Below are positions 48,601-59,473 of a stretch of DNA of 64,000 nucleotides, piece after piece. The translations under genes and the position numbers were made by a program. The notes under the pieces are model-generated. The model worked only from the letters and a program-made list of their open reading frames with translations. It was not told the DNA's origin and did no database searches. The stretch is from Heliopora coerulea (Eukaryota; Cnidaria; Anthozoa; Scleralcyonacea; Helioporidae). The stretch spans positions 992,001 through 1,056,000 of the forward strand of contig JASJOG010000033.1 of NCBI GenBank assembly GCA_030142905.1, given 5' to 3'. The stretch's first letter is position 1; each line of letters opens with the position of its first letter.

Positions 48601-51600
48601 AATATTAATACATAACATGTATTATTAAGTAAAAAATCAATACATAATATATATTTATAAATATAAATACATATATATACATATATATACATGAAATGAA
48701 TAAGCTTAAAATTTTTGGTTGTTACTCAGAGTTTCACGTCTCTTTGGACGATCATCAGACAACTCTGATGATCGTTGTCTGATGATCGTCCAAAGAGACG
48801 TGAAACTGAGTAACAACCAAGAATTATAAGCTTATTCATTTCATTTATCTGCTCTATCTTACAAGATATTGAGCACTCTACATAAAGTCAATATAGAAAC
48901 TGATTGTATTATGTAAGTTCATACAAAAATTGGTCAAGCTTTTATAACCCTTGCTTTTATAATCCTCTCGTTTTCCTACCACTTGGATTTTGCGTGCCAG
49001 TGTTTATTTATTAATAAGCACATTATTTATGCTTATTTTCTCATGGACGTAATATTAAGAATTTAGCATACCTAAAAGCAAGTATTGCTTGTTATTTCTA
49101 ATTGCAGGTTCTGCAACGAGATACCAAGGCTGGTAGAAGGTTAGATTATTAGCTGGTCTAAAAATTCCTCGATGCCCATACATAAATTTTATTCATGGTC
49201 CGTGAAGCGACTGAATAGCCAAAACAGGACCCCAGAAGTCCAACAGTTCAAAGCGCGATCAATGTGCATTTTAGTTCAAGTGTCTGAGAACCGTGGCAGG
49301 ACTTTGTAGACTGCGTGCAGACTCCTCCTGATAATAATTATCAGGCGGAGTCTGCACGCATGCTAGGACTTTTAGTCTGATCAGAGCCTAGTCCTTTTGA
49401 GAAAGATAGCCTTTCTAAGACTCTCATGTCAATCATTGTCCTCAACTGACACTGTTGATTCCCTGCCGGCAGGAATTTTTTAAAATGATAGATCGGATGG
49501 CAAACGAAGCCTTACCAGTTGTTGAAGATGGATTAATAACCTTTCGCATGTCCTCAATTTTCTTGTCCATCTTTATCAGAAGCTTCTTGATTTCAGAATC
49601 GCAAGCACATGTTCCAGTGAAGGAAGTCAGCGCTAGACTGAGATTGTAATAAGAAAGGTAACAAAAGAAGATTAAAATATCTATTTTGGAAATGTGGGAG
49701 CTTGGAGGTATCTTGAATGATAGATGAACGTTCGTCAAGCTCTATCCTCAGAAAAGCGGTTTCTGAGCCCCAGACAGGGATCGAACCCGCAACCTTCTGA
49801 TGACCGGTGAGACGCTCTAACCATTGAACTACCAAGACTCAGATGGTGAGCTAAGGTGCAAGGTAATGTGGGACCTAAGCGGACGCCACGATATGTTGAT
49901 AATGTTATTAATGCGACATCCTGATTGATGATGAGTTAGACTTATACCTTTTGCTGCTCAATGCCAGAAAATATACTATCATTAAACCAAATGAAACCAA
50001 AACACTTTAGGAGGCGAACATTACGCACTTCTTGTATACTTTCCCCTAAAGCCATGAAACGCATGGATAAAAGCAAGTAATTAGTTCGACATTAGAACAG
50101 ATCTCTTCATCAGCGGCCACTGGAATATTCTTTTAATCGTCAATGAACACCATTTTTTTGTTTTTGATTTTCTTCCTTTAAAATTGCCGTGCTTAAAAAG
50201 CTCAACATTTACATAAAACCCCTGATTTTTACAAATTAGACACGAACACTGCACCCAACGAACTGTTTTAACCCATTTATGCTGTTTCAAATTCTTGCAA
50301 CCAGTCGACTAGACATTTGCTAGTAATAGTTAGTCGTGTATGTCTATAATCGGTGATTTCACTTTCATTTTATAATATTTGGCTTTGAATACTCTACAAA
50401 ATAGTTAATCAGGTTTAAACTTAATAATAAGGAAGTTATGTACCCATCTCTCAATGCTGTGAGAAGACAAAATACCCTGATCAAACAAGGCCCATGTACT
50501 TCCATGTAAAATCGAGGGCAACATACTAATAAACTAGCGAATTAGCTTTTGAACAGATTAAGAATGTACAATCTCCTAGGAAACCAGTAATCACTCAGGT
50601 TACGTTTGTATGCCTAATACGTCCCTGTCTCAATTGTTTTTCGATTTTATCAATTCGATGAAATTTGATTTTTCTATATTTTTGAACCCACTCGGTGCAC
50701 CCATAATATTTCTTTAACTTGTTTAACACTTTAGTTTTATCAAGCCATTTTACTTTCGCCAGGAAACCAAAAAACCCAAAAAAATCCAATATTGTTTGAG
50801 AGTTAAAATAGTTTTGTTTTGTTTTGTTTTTTATCTACGTTAGTTCCATATCTATCACCAAGTATTAAACTCAAGACCATGAAATTGAACTAATTAGAAT
50901 TTAGAAATTAGTTTAAATTTACAATAAATCAAGAGCTGCACAAATCATTTTCAAGCGACGATACAGAATTTCTCACTTAAATGTGTGTCCACGTTTTATA
51001 GAGAAGGTCCCGATCTTTGTCATCCTACGTTGTCCCCTTTACACTCAAATCGTTAAAAACATCATCAAATGTCTATGTTGGTCATATACTGTACCTACAA
51101 GAGTTGAATGATTAATACATGTAATAGCCTCTTATCAATGCATTCGAAAACCCAGTGTCTAAATAAGAACGCATGAACTCAGGGGCAAAAAAATTTACAA
51201 GTACACAAAGAACAAATGAACGGACCTTTTTCCAACAAGGGAAAACCCACATAAAATATCTCATACCTTACTTAATTGTAAACGAATGTGGAGTTGTTTG
51301 GTTTTGAAAAGCTGCGAAGCAAATCGATTTCCTTTTTATTTCTTTTCCAAACTTTTGGAACAATTACAAGTCTAAGTTCTAAAAAATTTGGTTTGATTTT
51401 CTCAAGAAAATCAAAGTGAACATCCTTAAATAAAATCAAACTTTTTGTGTAGATAAGTAGAACATGTTTGCTACTGCATTCAACTTGAGAGGCTTGATTT
51501 CTTGAAGATCCTTGACTCATGAAGATACTAACTTTCAATAACATAACTACTTACCAGGAGCCAGCTGAGATTAAAACGACCAAGAACAACTTGAGAAAGT

Positions 51601-51616
51601 TTGGAGTTAGCATCAT
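42411..51616 (-). CDS. Secreted fibrinogen-related domain protein (4 exons)
   Basis: Coding exons on the minus strand are 51616-51555, 49637-49516, 48465-48088 and 42685-42411, 837 nt, about 278 aa. All introns are GT-AG and phases agree (2, 1, 1). The protein starts with a signal peptide ([18 protein letters not shown]), then [20 protein letters not shown], a short amphipathic stretch with paired cysteines, then a full FReD (residues about 64-275). FReD hallmarks are cysteines at 65, 93, 216 and 229, [10 protein letters not shown], the calcium loop DSDND (206-210), and [15 protein letters not shown]. Such proteins are usually extracellular lectins or matrix/immune factors (ficolin, tachylectin and angiopoietin kinds). 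The specific ligand cannot be told. The AATAAA overlapping the final codons and stop is unusual. The start is the first of two adjacent ATGs. Confidence 0.88.
43221..43290. repeat. Short tandem repeat, 22-bp unit
   Basis: Three units contain (C/A)ATCTCTATATTGTAAAGC variants, and a related one (ATAGACTCTTTACTGTAAAGC) comes before. It lies in FReD intron 3. Confidence 0.6.
43955..45470. mobile_element. TIR element, unit 1 of a head-to-head pair
   Basis: It starts TTGGACCAGTGAACTCTATA then AAAAGACTGGAACGATAACTC. On the opposite strand it ends GGTCTAGTGAACTCTGAAAA then GACTGAAACGATAAATC, so the 1.5-kb unit has its own TIRs of at least 90 bp. These end in a shared word GCCATGTACRT. No transposase frame is seen. 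Its whole sequence is mirrored by 45471-47020. It lies in FReD intron 3. Confidence 0.7.
45471..47020. mobile_element. TIR element, unit 2, inverted partner of unit 1
   Basis: This is an inverted copy of 43955-45470 at roughly 80-90% identity by eye. For instance AAAACACTGAGGAGCAGTGA (45000) is mirrored by CGGCACCTCAGTGTTTTTCC (45935). It has the same TIR word at both ends. The units meet near 45470 with almost no spacer, so the whole is a palindrome of about 3.07 kb. Confidence 0.7.
47396..47848. mobile_element. Fold-back repeat with 150-bp inverted arms
   Basis: Left arm 47396-47543 (ATAGCCATGACGGAATAAAT ... GATATTAAAATAATATTTAC) is mirrored by 47699-47848. The arm contains CGAAACGTCAGTAAAGCTTT (plus strand, about 47770), a CGAAACGTC word that I associate with Penelope-type terminal repeats. 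The 155-bp loop has no coding frame. It lies in FReD intron 3, 235 bp from exon 3. Confidence 0.7.
48088..48465 (-). CDS. FReD gene exon 3: fibrinogen domain part 1
   Basis: It encodes residues 62-187. It includes [60 protein letters not shown] and [11 protein letters not shown]. The acceptor is TTATTTTTGCAG and the donor TTCAG|GTGAGG (phase 1). An open frame runs on past the donor, but homology stops there and resumes in exon 4. Confidence 0.92.
48692..48843. repeat. Near-perfect palindrome, 70-bp arms
   Basis: Arm 48692-48763 (TGAAATGAATAAGC ... GGACGATCATCAGACAAC) is mirrored by 48774-48843 with a 10-bp loop that repeats TCTGATGATC. Each strand carries CTGATGATCGTC, CAAAGA, GACG, TGAAAC (plus strand 48779-48806). 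An AT microsatellite (ATACATATATAT) precedes it. It lies in FReD intron 2. Confidence 0.85.
49516..49637 (-). CDS. FReD gene exon 2: linker / short coiled segment
   Basis: It encodes residues 21-61: [40 protein letters not shown]. The acceptor is TACAATCTCAG and the donor ACTG|GTAAGG (phase 1). The CAC pair beside a heptad-like run suggests disulfide-linked oligomers, as in other FReD proteins; this is inference. Confidence 0.82.
49690..49912 (-). repeat. tRNA-derived SINE copy B
   Basis: It has the same order as copy A at 35036: minus-strand GAGTCTTGG, A-box-like TAGTTCAATGGTTAGAGCGT, GTCATCAGAAGGTTGCG, B box GGTTCGATCCC (49788-49778), and tail GAACGTTCATCTATC. It lies in FReD intron 1, immediately upstream of exon 2. 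The frame over it ([20 protein letters not shown]) is the translated SINE, not a gene. Confidence 0.8.
51555..51616 (-). CDS. FReD gene exon 1: signal peptide
   Basis: It encodes [20 protein letters not shown] plus two bases (phase 2), with donor CTCCTG|GTAAGT. The hydrophobic core continues into exon 2 (CLALTSF), so the intron falls inside the signal peptide, a common arrangement for secreted proteins. Confidence 0.8.
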
Positions 51617-53440
51617 GAAAGTCTTGCCTATACTGTTGGATTTTCCTTGCCAACGAAAGTTTAAAATGCTCCTAGCGGATCCTGAAAAGAATAATGACAT
51701 GTTTGTCATTTAATTGTTATGTCAATTAAACAGAAAATTCGCATTTACTGACACGTAGAAGTATTTGTTTATGTATATAGGACAAGACATACCTGGTTAA
51801 GTATATCATGCTTTCAGTTTTCTGTGGACTATGTTAATATCTTTGAGGATTAAACAACAGTTCTATACTTCTCTTAACTGGATCACAATCTTTTTTCTTT
51901 TTCTTTTTTTCCACCAAACGGAAATGATGTTTCACCAAAATCTCGTTAATTTTTATTTGGTTGGAAAAGCTTTGAGAGGAAATGAGGGAACACTATCGGA
52001 TGCTCCGAGAAATGTAAAGATTGTAGGAAATTGATCACATCTTTTGAGGCATTTTAATAGAATAGTTTATTCAAGCTAGCTGCCTTTAGTAGTATTCTTT
52101 TATTTTAAAGTTCCATGGAGCTAGAAAACCTGGAACTCTATTTTCCCGATCGTTTTTGGAATGTTGCTTCCATTATTTTAATCTGAATTTGTCTCATTTA
52201 AGTGGAAATAAAGCAGGAATGCCGGAGATAATGTATTTTCCTGGACAAAATAATAATCCATAAGGACAAAAAATAAATAAGGAAATCTCATCTTTCAGGC
52301 TATTTCTTAATGATACTTGAATCTGTCTTTCAATTGAAGGAAGCTAAACCAGTTTAATTAAAAAAATTAGAGTGAAAGATAATTGAAAGAAAAACTTGTC
52401 TGGCTCAAAAATGAGATTAAGCACCAATGTTATACCCTTTCCAAGCCAATCACCGTTCGTTTGTTGGGGCATTGTCGATTTACTGTGTTACAGTGCTAAA
52501 TAAAGAACGATAAAATTATTGCCTTCCTCTGAGTTAACGCAGACAAATAACAGAAATCTTCATCCGTATATCACGTAAACAAATAATACATCACATCAAC
52601 AACTACTCGTCGCTACGATGATAGTTCAAATTTTGATAAATCCACCATTTTTTATTCCAGAGATGAGACGTCTAGGAGGTTATGAAGTGATCCGCTCCCA
52701 AGTCTCAATAAAAACTATTTCATCATCACTGATCCTCGGTCGTACTCATCTCTCTGTCTCATCATTATCTGGTTCGTGTGAGTTTGTAAAACCAACGTTT
52801 AGTTTGCAAAAGGGAAGTAGACCAAGACCTTTATCATGTCACGTCGGGATAATGCAGAAAATACCTCAGGAAAATATTAGAAAATGGAAGTATCCAAACG
52901 GCCACGTCCACTAGCTCCGTAATATGATCAAAAGTTTTGGAGCTTAACTTTTAAAGTTGCTTCATGTACACATATCTGTATAAAGAAGTACATGGTGATC
53001 TCTAAATAAAAATGCATGATTCAATCAATAACCAACTGCCTTTCCAGGATTTTTTGTAAGAGAGAGCTTGAATGTTAAATGGGCTTCCGCTTGGGGGTTC
53101 TGGAGGTATGCTTCTCAAGAATGTTATGTATTTTAAAGTCTCTACAAGCCAATTCCAGCATAGTCCTTGTACACAACACACTAATAAGGTGACAGAGAAA
53201 TTATAGCATTTCAGGGTCGTCTGTTAGAGGTATCGTGCCCTCTTCGCCGTTCGCTTTTAATTTTACGATACATTTTTTATTAATGTTGCTGCTGAGGGAG
53301 GGGCTTAAATCCCATAAGCCCTCCTCCCTTGTTTGCGCTACTGTCGATAAGGGCTTTGAAACAGAAGAATTGGGCCGATCATATATGAACTAGACTGAGT
53401 GTGGAATGGCTTGAGTGATTGAGGTCGGAGTAGGTTGCTA
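51617..53440. other. FReD 5' flank, no supported gene
   Basis: AT-rich. It presumably holds the FReD promoter and 5' UTR on the minus strand. A TTTTCAGGATCC word (minus, about 51685) could be an upstream UTR splice acceptor, but this is a guess. The open frame at 52618-52914 has no recognisable domain. Confidence 0.35.
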
Positions 53441-53792
53441 GGGGATGTTTATATGGAGGCAAGCCCGCCACCTCAGTAGGTTTAGCTCTGGTAAGAAGGC
53501 TGGAGTTCACCTCTCCTTTACATGGGAATTTTCTGGCCCTTCTGGGAGGGCTGGACCTAACGCGCATGCGTGCATTGATTTTTCCTAGTCCTGAGTGTGT
53601 TTTCATGGAAAATTCCATCCCTCCTTGGTGAGATATCGGATAGTCAATAGCATGATCTCGCCTAGAAAGGTTGGCCCTCCTCTCATGTAAATGAAAACAA
53701 ATATTACAAGGGATTTCACAGGGAGGCGAGATCTCGGCAAAAACGGCCAGCCCTACCAGGAGGGCAGGCTCGCTTCCATATAAACACTACCC
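53441..53792. mobile_element. MITE family X, copy 1 (352 bp)
   Basis: Inverted ends: GATGTTTATATGGAGGCAAGC left and, opposite strand, GTGTTTATATGGAAGCGAGC right. The interior (TTTACATGGGAATTTTCTGG, GAGATATCGGATAG, ACAAGGGATTTCA) is shared with copy 2 at 54324. Confidence 0.75.
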
Positions 53793-54323
53793 AAATGCTT
53801 ACATGGATTTGAATCTCCACGTAAGCATTTTAAAAACAGCCAAAGAAAGGGACAAGGAATTGAAGAATATTTAATATATAAGAGCTGTATGATATAGAAG
53901 CGCTTTCAATACTGTATCCCAATTGCTTTCTCAATGTAATTAGGTGTTGAAAGAAAGAGATATCGACCTCTTACTTAGTTTCTTCGGTCATAGTTATCCA
54001 TTTGGTTTGTAAAAAAAATGAGTATTTTCGAATATATTCTGCCATTCCTTGACCCTGCGGTGCTAGATATATGTTTATCTTTCCCTTTGTCTGTGTCATT
54101 CGCGTTAATTGCAAGATGACATTTACCAAACAGGTTTTAACTTCTCACAATTTTTACGAAAAGCTTGCATATTTCAACTTGGAATTACGAATATTGCGTC
54201 ATCTTTTACCACGGATTATTTATCAGAGAAGGTCAGATTTTTACATTGTCTAATATTCTCCCACATGAAAGAACTCGTGAAACTTTGAAATCAGGCATTC
54301 AAAAATCCCCCTTATCTCACTTT

Positions 54324-54667
54324 GGGGATGTTTACCTGGAAACAAGCCAACCCTCTTGGAAGGGATGGCCCAAGTAAGAGGGCTGAATTTCACCTCGTCT
54401 TTACATGGGAATTTTCTGGCCCTTCTAGCAGGGCTGGATCTAGCGTGCATTCGCTCATTCATACTAAGTGTGTTTCTATGGAATATTTCCAGCCCTTCCA
54501 CACGAGATCTAGGGTAGACAATAGCGATATCTCTCTTAGGAGGGCTGGCCATCCTCCCATGTAAATGAAAATAAATTTTACAAGGGATTTCAAAGGGAGA
54601 CGAGATCTCGGCATAAAGAACCAACCCTACCAGAAGGGTTGGCTCACTTTCATGTAAACACCACCTT
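54324..54667. mobile_element. MITE family X, copy 2 (344 bp)
   Basis: Same orientation as copy 1 and about 75-80% identical by eye. Shared words are TTTACATGGGAATTTTCTGG, CTAAGTGTGTTT and ACAAGGGATTTCAAAGGGAG. Ends GGATGTTTACCTGGAAACAAG and, opposite strand, GGTGTTTACATGAAAGTGAGC. The 60-165 codon frames over both copies are by-products. Confidence 0.75.
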
Positions 54668-55055
54668 AGTTCTTGAGATATTGAAAATATGTTTTTTCGT
54701 GTAAATGAAGTCACTTGAAACATCACAGGAACATGCATTTATTCCATTATACAAAACAGGATGAGCTTCAAGTGATATAATTAAATGATTTTAAACAGAT
54801 ACACAGTAGTGCATCCAAAGGAGGATACAGGGTGTGATGTTTTCCCCCAACGGTCTCAACAATGCCAGTCTGTGAAAATAGTGGTATGCGATGACAAATA
54901 CATTTGTTGAGGGATGAGCTCAGGAAGCACGTTTCTAGACTGCCCTGCATGGCTTAAAATTCCAGAGTCGTCCGCAGTTAAAACCTACCCCAGTTACTGC
55001 TCTGTATGTACATAATTTCTCATTAACTCTTTCCTGGCTGGATAAGACTTGTATT

Positions 55056-55096
55056 ATTTCACTCTGGCTAACGCCATACGATTTTACTCGTCAAGG
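55056..55096 (-). repeat. Dispersed GTCTGGCGTTAGCC repeat
   Basis: On the minus strand it reads GACGAGTAAAATCGTATGGC then GTTAGCCAGAGTGAAAT. It is the same word as at 2282, 61511 and 62871. Confidence 0.65.
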
Positions 55097-55647
55097 AGAG
55101 AGCACCAGCCGGGAAAGCATCTAAGTAAGCCATACATTTCATTTGCATGTTTTCTCGAGAAATTACGTTTCCAGCACTATCTAACCAAAAATTTACTGTC
55201 TAAACAAAGATTTAACATCGCAAGTGAAACTTAACAGGCATGAGGGGCCGTAACCCTTACTTATTAAATACTAATACATACATGTATGTCAGTTGACTTC
55301 TGAATTATAGTTTTAGATTCTGATCTTATCAAGACAATCGCTATTATTTTCTTAAGTAAATGAAAAGCTTTATTTTCTATGGTATGTCTTGTCTTCCATT
55401 TAAATTGGGTTGTGTGGATCTTGTTTCCTCTTGAAGCCATGACAAGCCATGGCTTGGGGACTAAGATCTTTAAAAATTATCTTTAATGGACGAATTAGAG
55501 AAAAATTTGTCCTTTACTGAAACTTGCTTTACAAAATTAAAATCAACACAAAATATTCCACAGAATATTTTCCCCCATTTGTTGTAATTAACCTGGCTAA
55601 ATCTTCCAAATTTCAAGTCTATAACGATACTACAAAGTTTGACTTAA

Positions 55648-56008
55648 CATGAGACGTTCTTCGCAAACATGCACTTATTATCGCAAGTTTCATATAGCGT
55701 TTTCTTTCGCCACATACTTAAATTTTATGCTTCCAGCCAAAATATGTTAGTGCAGTAGCTGGGGCGTTCAACATGAGACGTTCTTCGCAAACATGCACTT
55801 ATTATTTTTATTTTTTCGATTTTATGTATAGTATATTGAGGGCCACTAGTTTATCAGTTTTAACTGTAAAGTGTTTTACCCTCGTTAAATAAAGTTATTA
55901 TTATTATTATTATTATTATCGCAAGCTTCATATAGCGTTTCCTTTCGCCACATACTTAAATTTTGTGTTTCCAGCCAAAATATTTTAGTGCAGTAGCTGG
56001 GGCGTTCA
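55648..56008. repeat. 123-bp tandem duplication, second unit split by a retroposon
   Basis: Unit 1 (55648-55770) and unit 2 (55771-56008) share ACATGAGACGTTCTTCGCAA, CATATAGCGTTT and GCAGTAGCTGGGGCGTTCA. Unit 2 is 115 bp longer because of an insert at about 55805-55919. Confidence 0.85.
55805..55919 (+). mobile_element. Short retroposon with (TTA)n tail
   Basis: The insert runs TTTTTATTTTTTCGATTTTA, GAGGGCCACTAG, TGTTTTACCCTCGTTAAATA and ends in AAAG(TTA)n. Comparison with unit 1 of the duplication defines its limits. The tail style suits a CR1/L2-type LINE 3' end or a SINE that uses it. Confidence 0.65.
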
Positions 56009-56442
56009 GTTTGGTCCTTGATAAGCCGTGTTATTATGCAGCTGACTGTCAATTTTAGAATTTTCTCCATAGTTAGAGAGAAAGAGAACAATACAAACAT
56101 ATAAATAATCCACATTTTACAGGCACTCGACGTACGATCGCTGTTTTATGTGTTTGTATGCCCACACCATAACAATCCTGACCTTTATCTTTCATTAAAA
56201 TGTCAAACAAAAGAGATCTGAAGTAATTAAACTAGTTTACAATTCCACTCCATAATAAATTGGATTTTTCAGAATGTCGGCTTTATTTTTTACTTAAAAT
56301 CAGGTGAAACACTAGAAAGGAAGGTAGATAACTTAATCTGTGCGCGAAACAGAACAGGGTTTAGAAGATCAATGCAGTAAAGATTTGGGTTGATGCTATC
56401 TCACCTTCAATGAAATAAGTATAGGTAATAGCTTGGTTTCAA

Positions 56443-56568
56443 GTGCAATTTGGGAGAAACACGCACGAGTGAGTCTTTTAAAGACTATTAAAATAGCACG
56501 AATCTGAAAGACGAGTACTATTTGAGGTCTTTGAAAAACTCACGCGTGAGTGTTTTTCCGAATTACAC
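56443..56568. mobile_element. 126-bp palindromic MITE
   Basis: Left GTGCAATTTGGGAGAAACAC then GAGTGAGTCTTTTAAAGAC; opposite strand right GTGTAATTCGGAAAAACACT then GCGTGAGTTTTTCAAAGAC. Arms are about 43 bp. The target duplication is not clear. Confidence 0.65.
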
Positions 56569-56590
56569 GAGAAATCTTGCAACTAACAAT

Positions 56591-56737
56591 TAATAATGTA
56601 CATGAAAAAAGTAATACAGTACCAAAAAGGTAATTCAGTGCAAATTACTGTATTACCTTTTCTCAGCACTGTGTTACTTTGAAATTACACTGCTCTTAGC
56701 CAATCAGAGTAGAGAAATTTTTTCATGTGTATTATTA
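56591..56737. mobile_element. 147-bp MITE with TAATAAT ends
   Basis: TIRs: TAATAATGTACATGAAAAAA left and, opposite strand, TAATAATACACATGAAAAAA right. The interior has a second palindrome AAGGTAAT...ATTACCTT at 56625-56657. Confidence 0.7.
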
Positions 56738-57064
56738 AGCATATTAAATGAGCACGGCCGTAGCAATTATGTCTCGAACTGTGGAGATGTTAATCCAACA
56801 TTTCCAAATCACATCTTTTTCTCAAATCTTCCTGGCCTACAAAAATTGCTGAAGTTTAGTTAATTCATACCCATATTTACAATGCTCGAACGATATGTTC
56901 TCCTTCATAAGACTTGAAATAAGTTGCGCTAGAGGGCCACTTTTAGCATTTCTGACGATTAATATCGGGGTTCGAGATGACCGACAAGAAATGTCATGCA
57001 ATGCCTTGGCCAGAGTTCTGATTATTTTAGAGAAAACATGTCCAAAAGTCTTACGTCGAAGCAC

Positions 57065-59040
57065 AATATACTAGAATGTTCTGAAAATTTGGGTTTTTTG
57101 CATGAATAAGAAGGCTTGATTGATATGTCTCTCGGCAGGTTGGACCCAAATAATTATAACTTTAATAGACAATAGAAAGCGATGCAATTTATAGATGCCA
57201 AAGTGAGACACATTATAGCTACCTTCTTGAACTACTCTAAAGTAAGTCACTGAGTTACTTTGGTAATATTACTTGAAATATGCCATCAGAATCGTAAGCT
57301 TGAATAAGCCTACCAACGAATTTTCCGAACGTAATGTCTTTGTAAAAAGTTTGTCAAGCAAAATGTCTGGTGATTAAAATTGTCAAACTTTCATGTCGAT
57401 GGTGACATTTTTGTCTAATGCCTCGGTTAAAGTTTTACATGGCTGTCTTCGATATGGAGTATACTATATAATGATCGTGGTTTACAAAATAAATGGGCTT
57501 AATCGAAACATAAAAAAACACGTGTCACCCGCCTTGTCACTGGTGTTTTGTGACGCTTTTCTCAACTCTCCTGCTATTCCGAGTGATTTAATTATAATAT
57601 CCAAACAGAGAAATCCATTTGGCAATTCTTAGTATAGTGAAGGCTTCTTGAGCTTTACTGTCGCGTTTGCTCAAAAGTACTGTTTGTGAAATGAGCACTT
57701 AATTTAAATTTTAGCTAAAAAATACAAAAGTAATTTATAAACTTAATATTGGTTGTCTAATGATGTAATTAAATAAAAAGGGTTGAGGGTCAACAATTTT
57801 GTGTCTAAAACTCTTTTAAGGGACAATGACTTATCACTTTCTTGAGCAGTAATTACGCATCTACGCTTACGTACTAATCAAGCACACGTGGATTATTTAT
57901 TTGATGAAAATGGTGTTCTTTTTGAAATGGAAGGGAAAAATTGTTTTTCTATTCTGCAATTAATGATCAAATGAACAACACAAATAGTTCGTCGACTGAA
58001 TAAATACAGACGGCATAATTGTCGTTCTCGAACTGCGAAAAAAAGAAAAGTAAAGAAAGATCCAAAGAACGTACCAACTCATTTGTGATGTATATCTTTA
58101 TGCAAGTGTAGAATTGCAGTAGAGGCACCTGCTTCGATAATTCCAAGGTTTACATTACCGAGACTGAAGAGTAAAGAAATAGGGGTCAACAAAAAAGCGT
58201 TTAAAAACATCTCAGTTGACAAAAGTATATGTTTTACAGAGCATTGTGTCCGGCTATTTGAGGAAATTTATGTAGGTCCTCTTATACCACTTAAACAGCT
58301 ACCTGTTAATTCAATTATTCAACCCAGAACAATTAACAATGAAAAGGAATCCCCAATAAAATTCGTTTTCTGAATTTACCTATGGTTTATGACATGGCTG
58401 AGCATGCTTTTAAACATTTCAGGTTCTCATGAAGAAAACAAGAATAAAATTTTTATAAAAAGATAACAATTATGCCGTGCCCACCAAATGGAGAAAAAAA
58501 TACGTTCTCTTTGGACATCTAGGCATGCGTTTGGCCAAGTGATATAAAATTGAAATAACCGAAAGGATTGATTGACACTTTTGGACGAGGCTTTAAATTT
58601 CTAACTTGTATTTTTGTCTTTTATATAGTTTGACTTCGTTATAACTTACTCGATATTTCTTTTTACACTAGAGTTGCCAATTTCCGTTAATAACCAAAAA
58701 GGCTGACCCTTTTAGTATAATAACTTTGGGTGAGATTTAGAGACAGTAAATTATTATTCTAGAATTTAGATCTTATCCACATTTTCAAATATTTTTGGAA
58801 ACTACTTTTAATTATGGCATTATCTTTTGCCAAAAATGACACATCTTTTCATTTGCCTGTTAAAGATAACAAACAAAACTTATTATACGATGTCGCCTTT
58901 CCCATGACTTGTTAGAATTCAGTCCCCTCTCTAATAAGTGGACTCCTTTGGAGCATTAAATTAATAAAGCCCCCCTCCCTTTTTCCCTCCTTCATTCACA
59001 ACCAAGACAATAAACACAAGACAGTAATATTAGTGTATTT
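57065..59040. other. No feature supported
   Basis: About 2 kb of AT-rich sequence. I find no conserved frame, TIR pair, SINE or RNA gene. Confidence 0.4.
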
Positions 59041-59079
59041 TTATCGTACCGTCAGGTAACTAATTCACATGGAGAACTC

Positions 59080-59310
59080 GCGCTCTTGTTCGTTATGTGG
59101 TATAGATACCATTTTCTGGTTGTTTAAGAAAGCGATGTAGCCACTCAGAACCACAAGTCTGTCCTCTAGAATCCTCACTCCCGTCAGTAAAAAATCTAAG
59201 CTAGAACTTTTACGAGGTAAAAATTTACACAATAGGAACGATAGTTCTATAGACAAATGTCCAACTAATGCTTGATCTTGACAACTACTAATGTGCGGGC
59301 CTTTGGCAAA
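59080..59310 (-). pseudogene. Possible decayed repeat-encoded ORF fragment
   Basis: On the minus strand the frame reads DQALVGHLSIELSFLLCKFL then GVRILEDRLVVLSGYIAFLN. The VGHL(P)IELS...FL...LEDGLVVPG pattern reminds me of a short ORF found many times in cnidarian genomes, probably repeat-borne. This is memory, not a search. The copy has no clear start or domain end. Confidence 0.3.
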
Positions 59311-59473
59311 ATTTAATAACCCCTCCTTCTCCATTAAGCCCCCTCCCCTCAAACAGGGTTAAAATAATTAAGCTCGGGGGAGCTTACTAAGGAATTGACA
59401 GTACTTCTTTTTCTTTGTCCTACTTATTGTTGGGGCGTCTGGAAAGATAAGATTATCAGAAGTTCTCCTAAAT

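Noticed and set aside
49593..49835. 80-codon frame over the SINE upstream of FReD exon 2, and tRNA-like boxes at 35138-35191 and 49778-49833
   Set aside because: Sequence order and the second copies show a tRNA-derived SINE. The boxes are present but the cloverleaf is not, so no tRNA gene is called.
52618..52914. 98-codon plus-strand frame upstream of the FReD gene
   Set aside because: No recognisable domain, signal or splice evidence.
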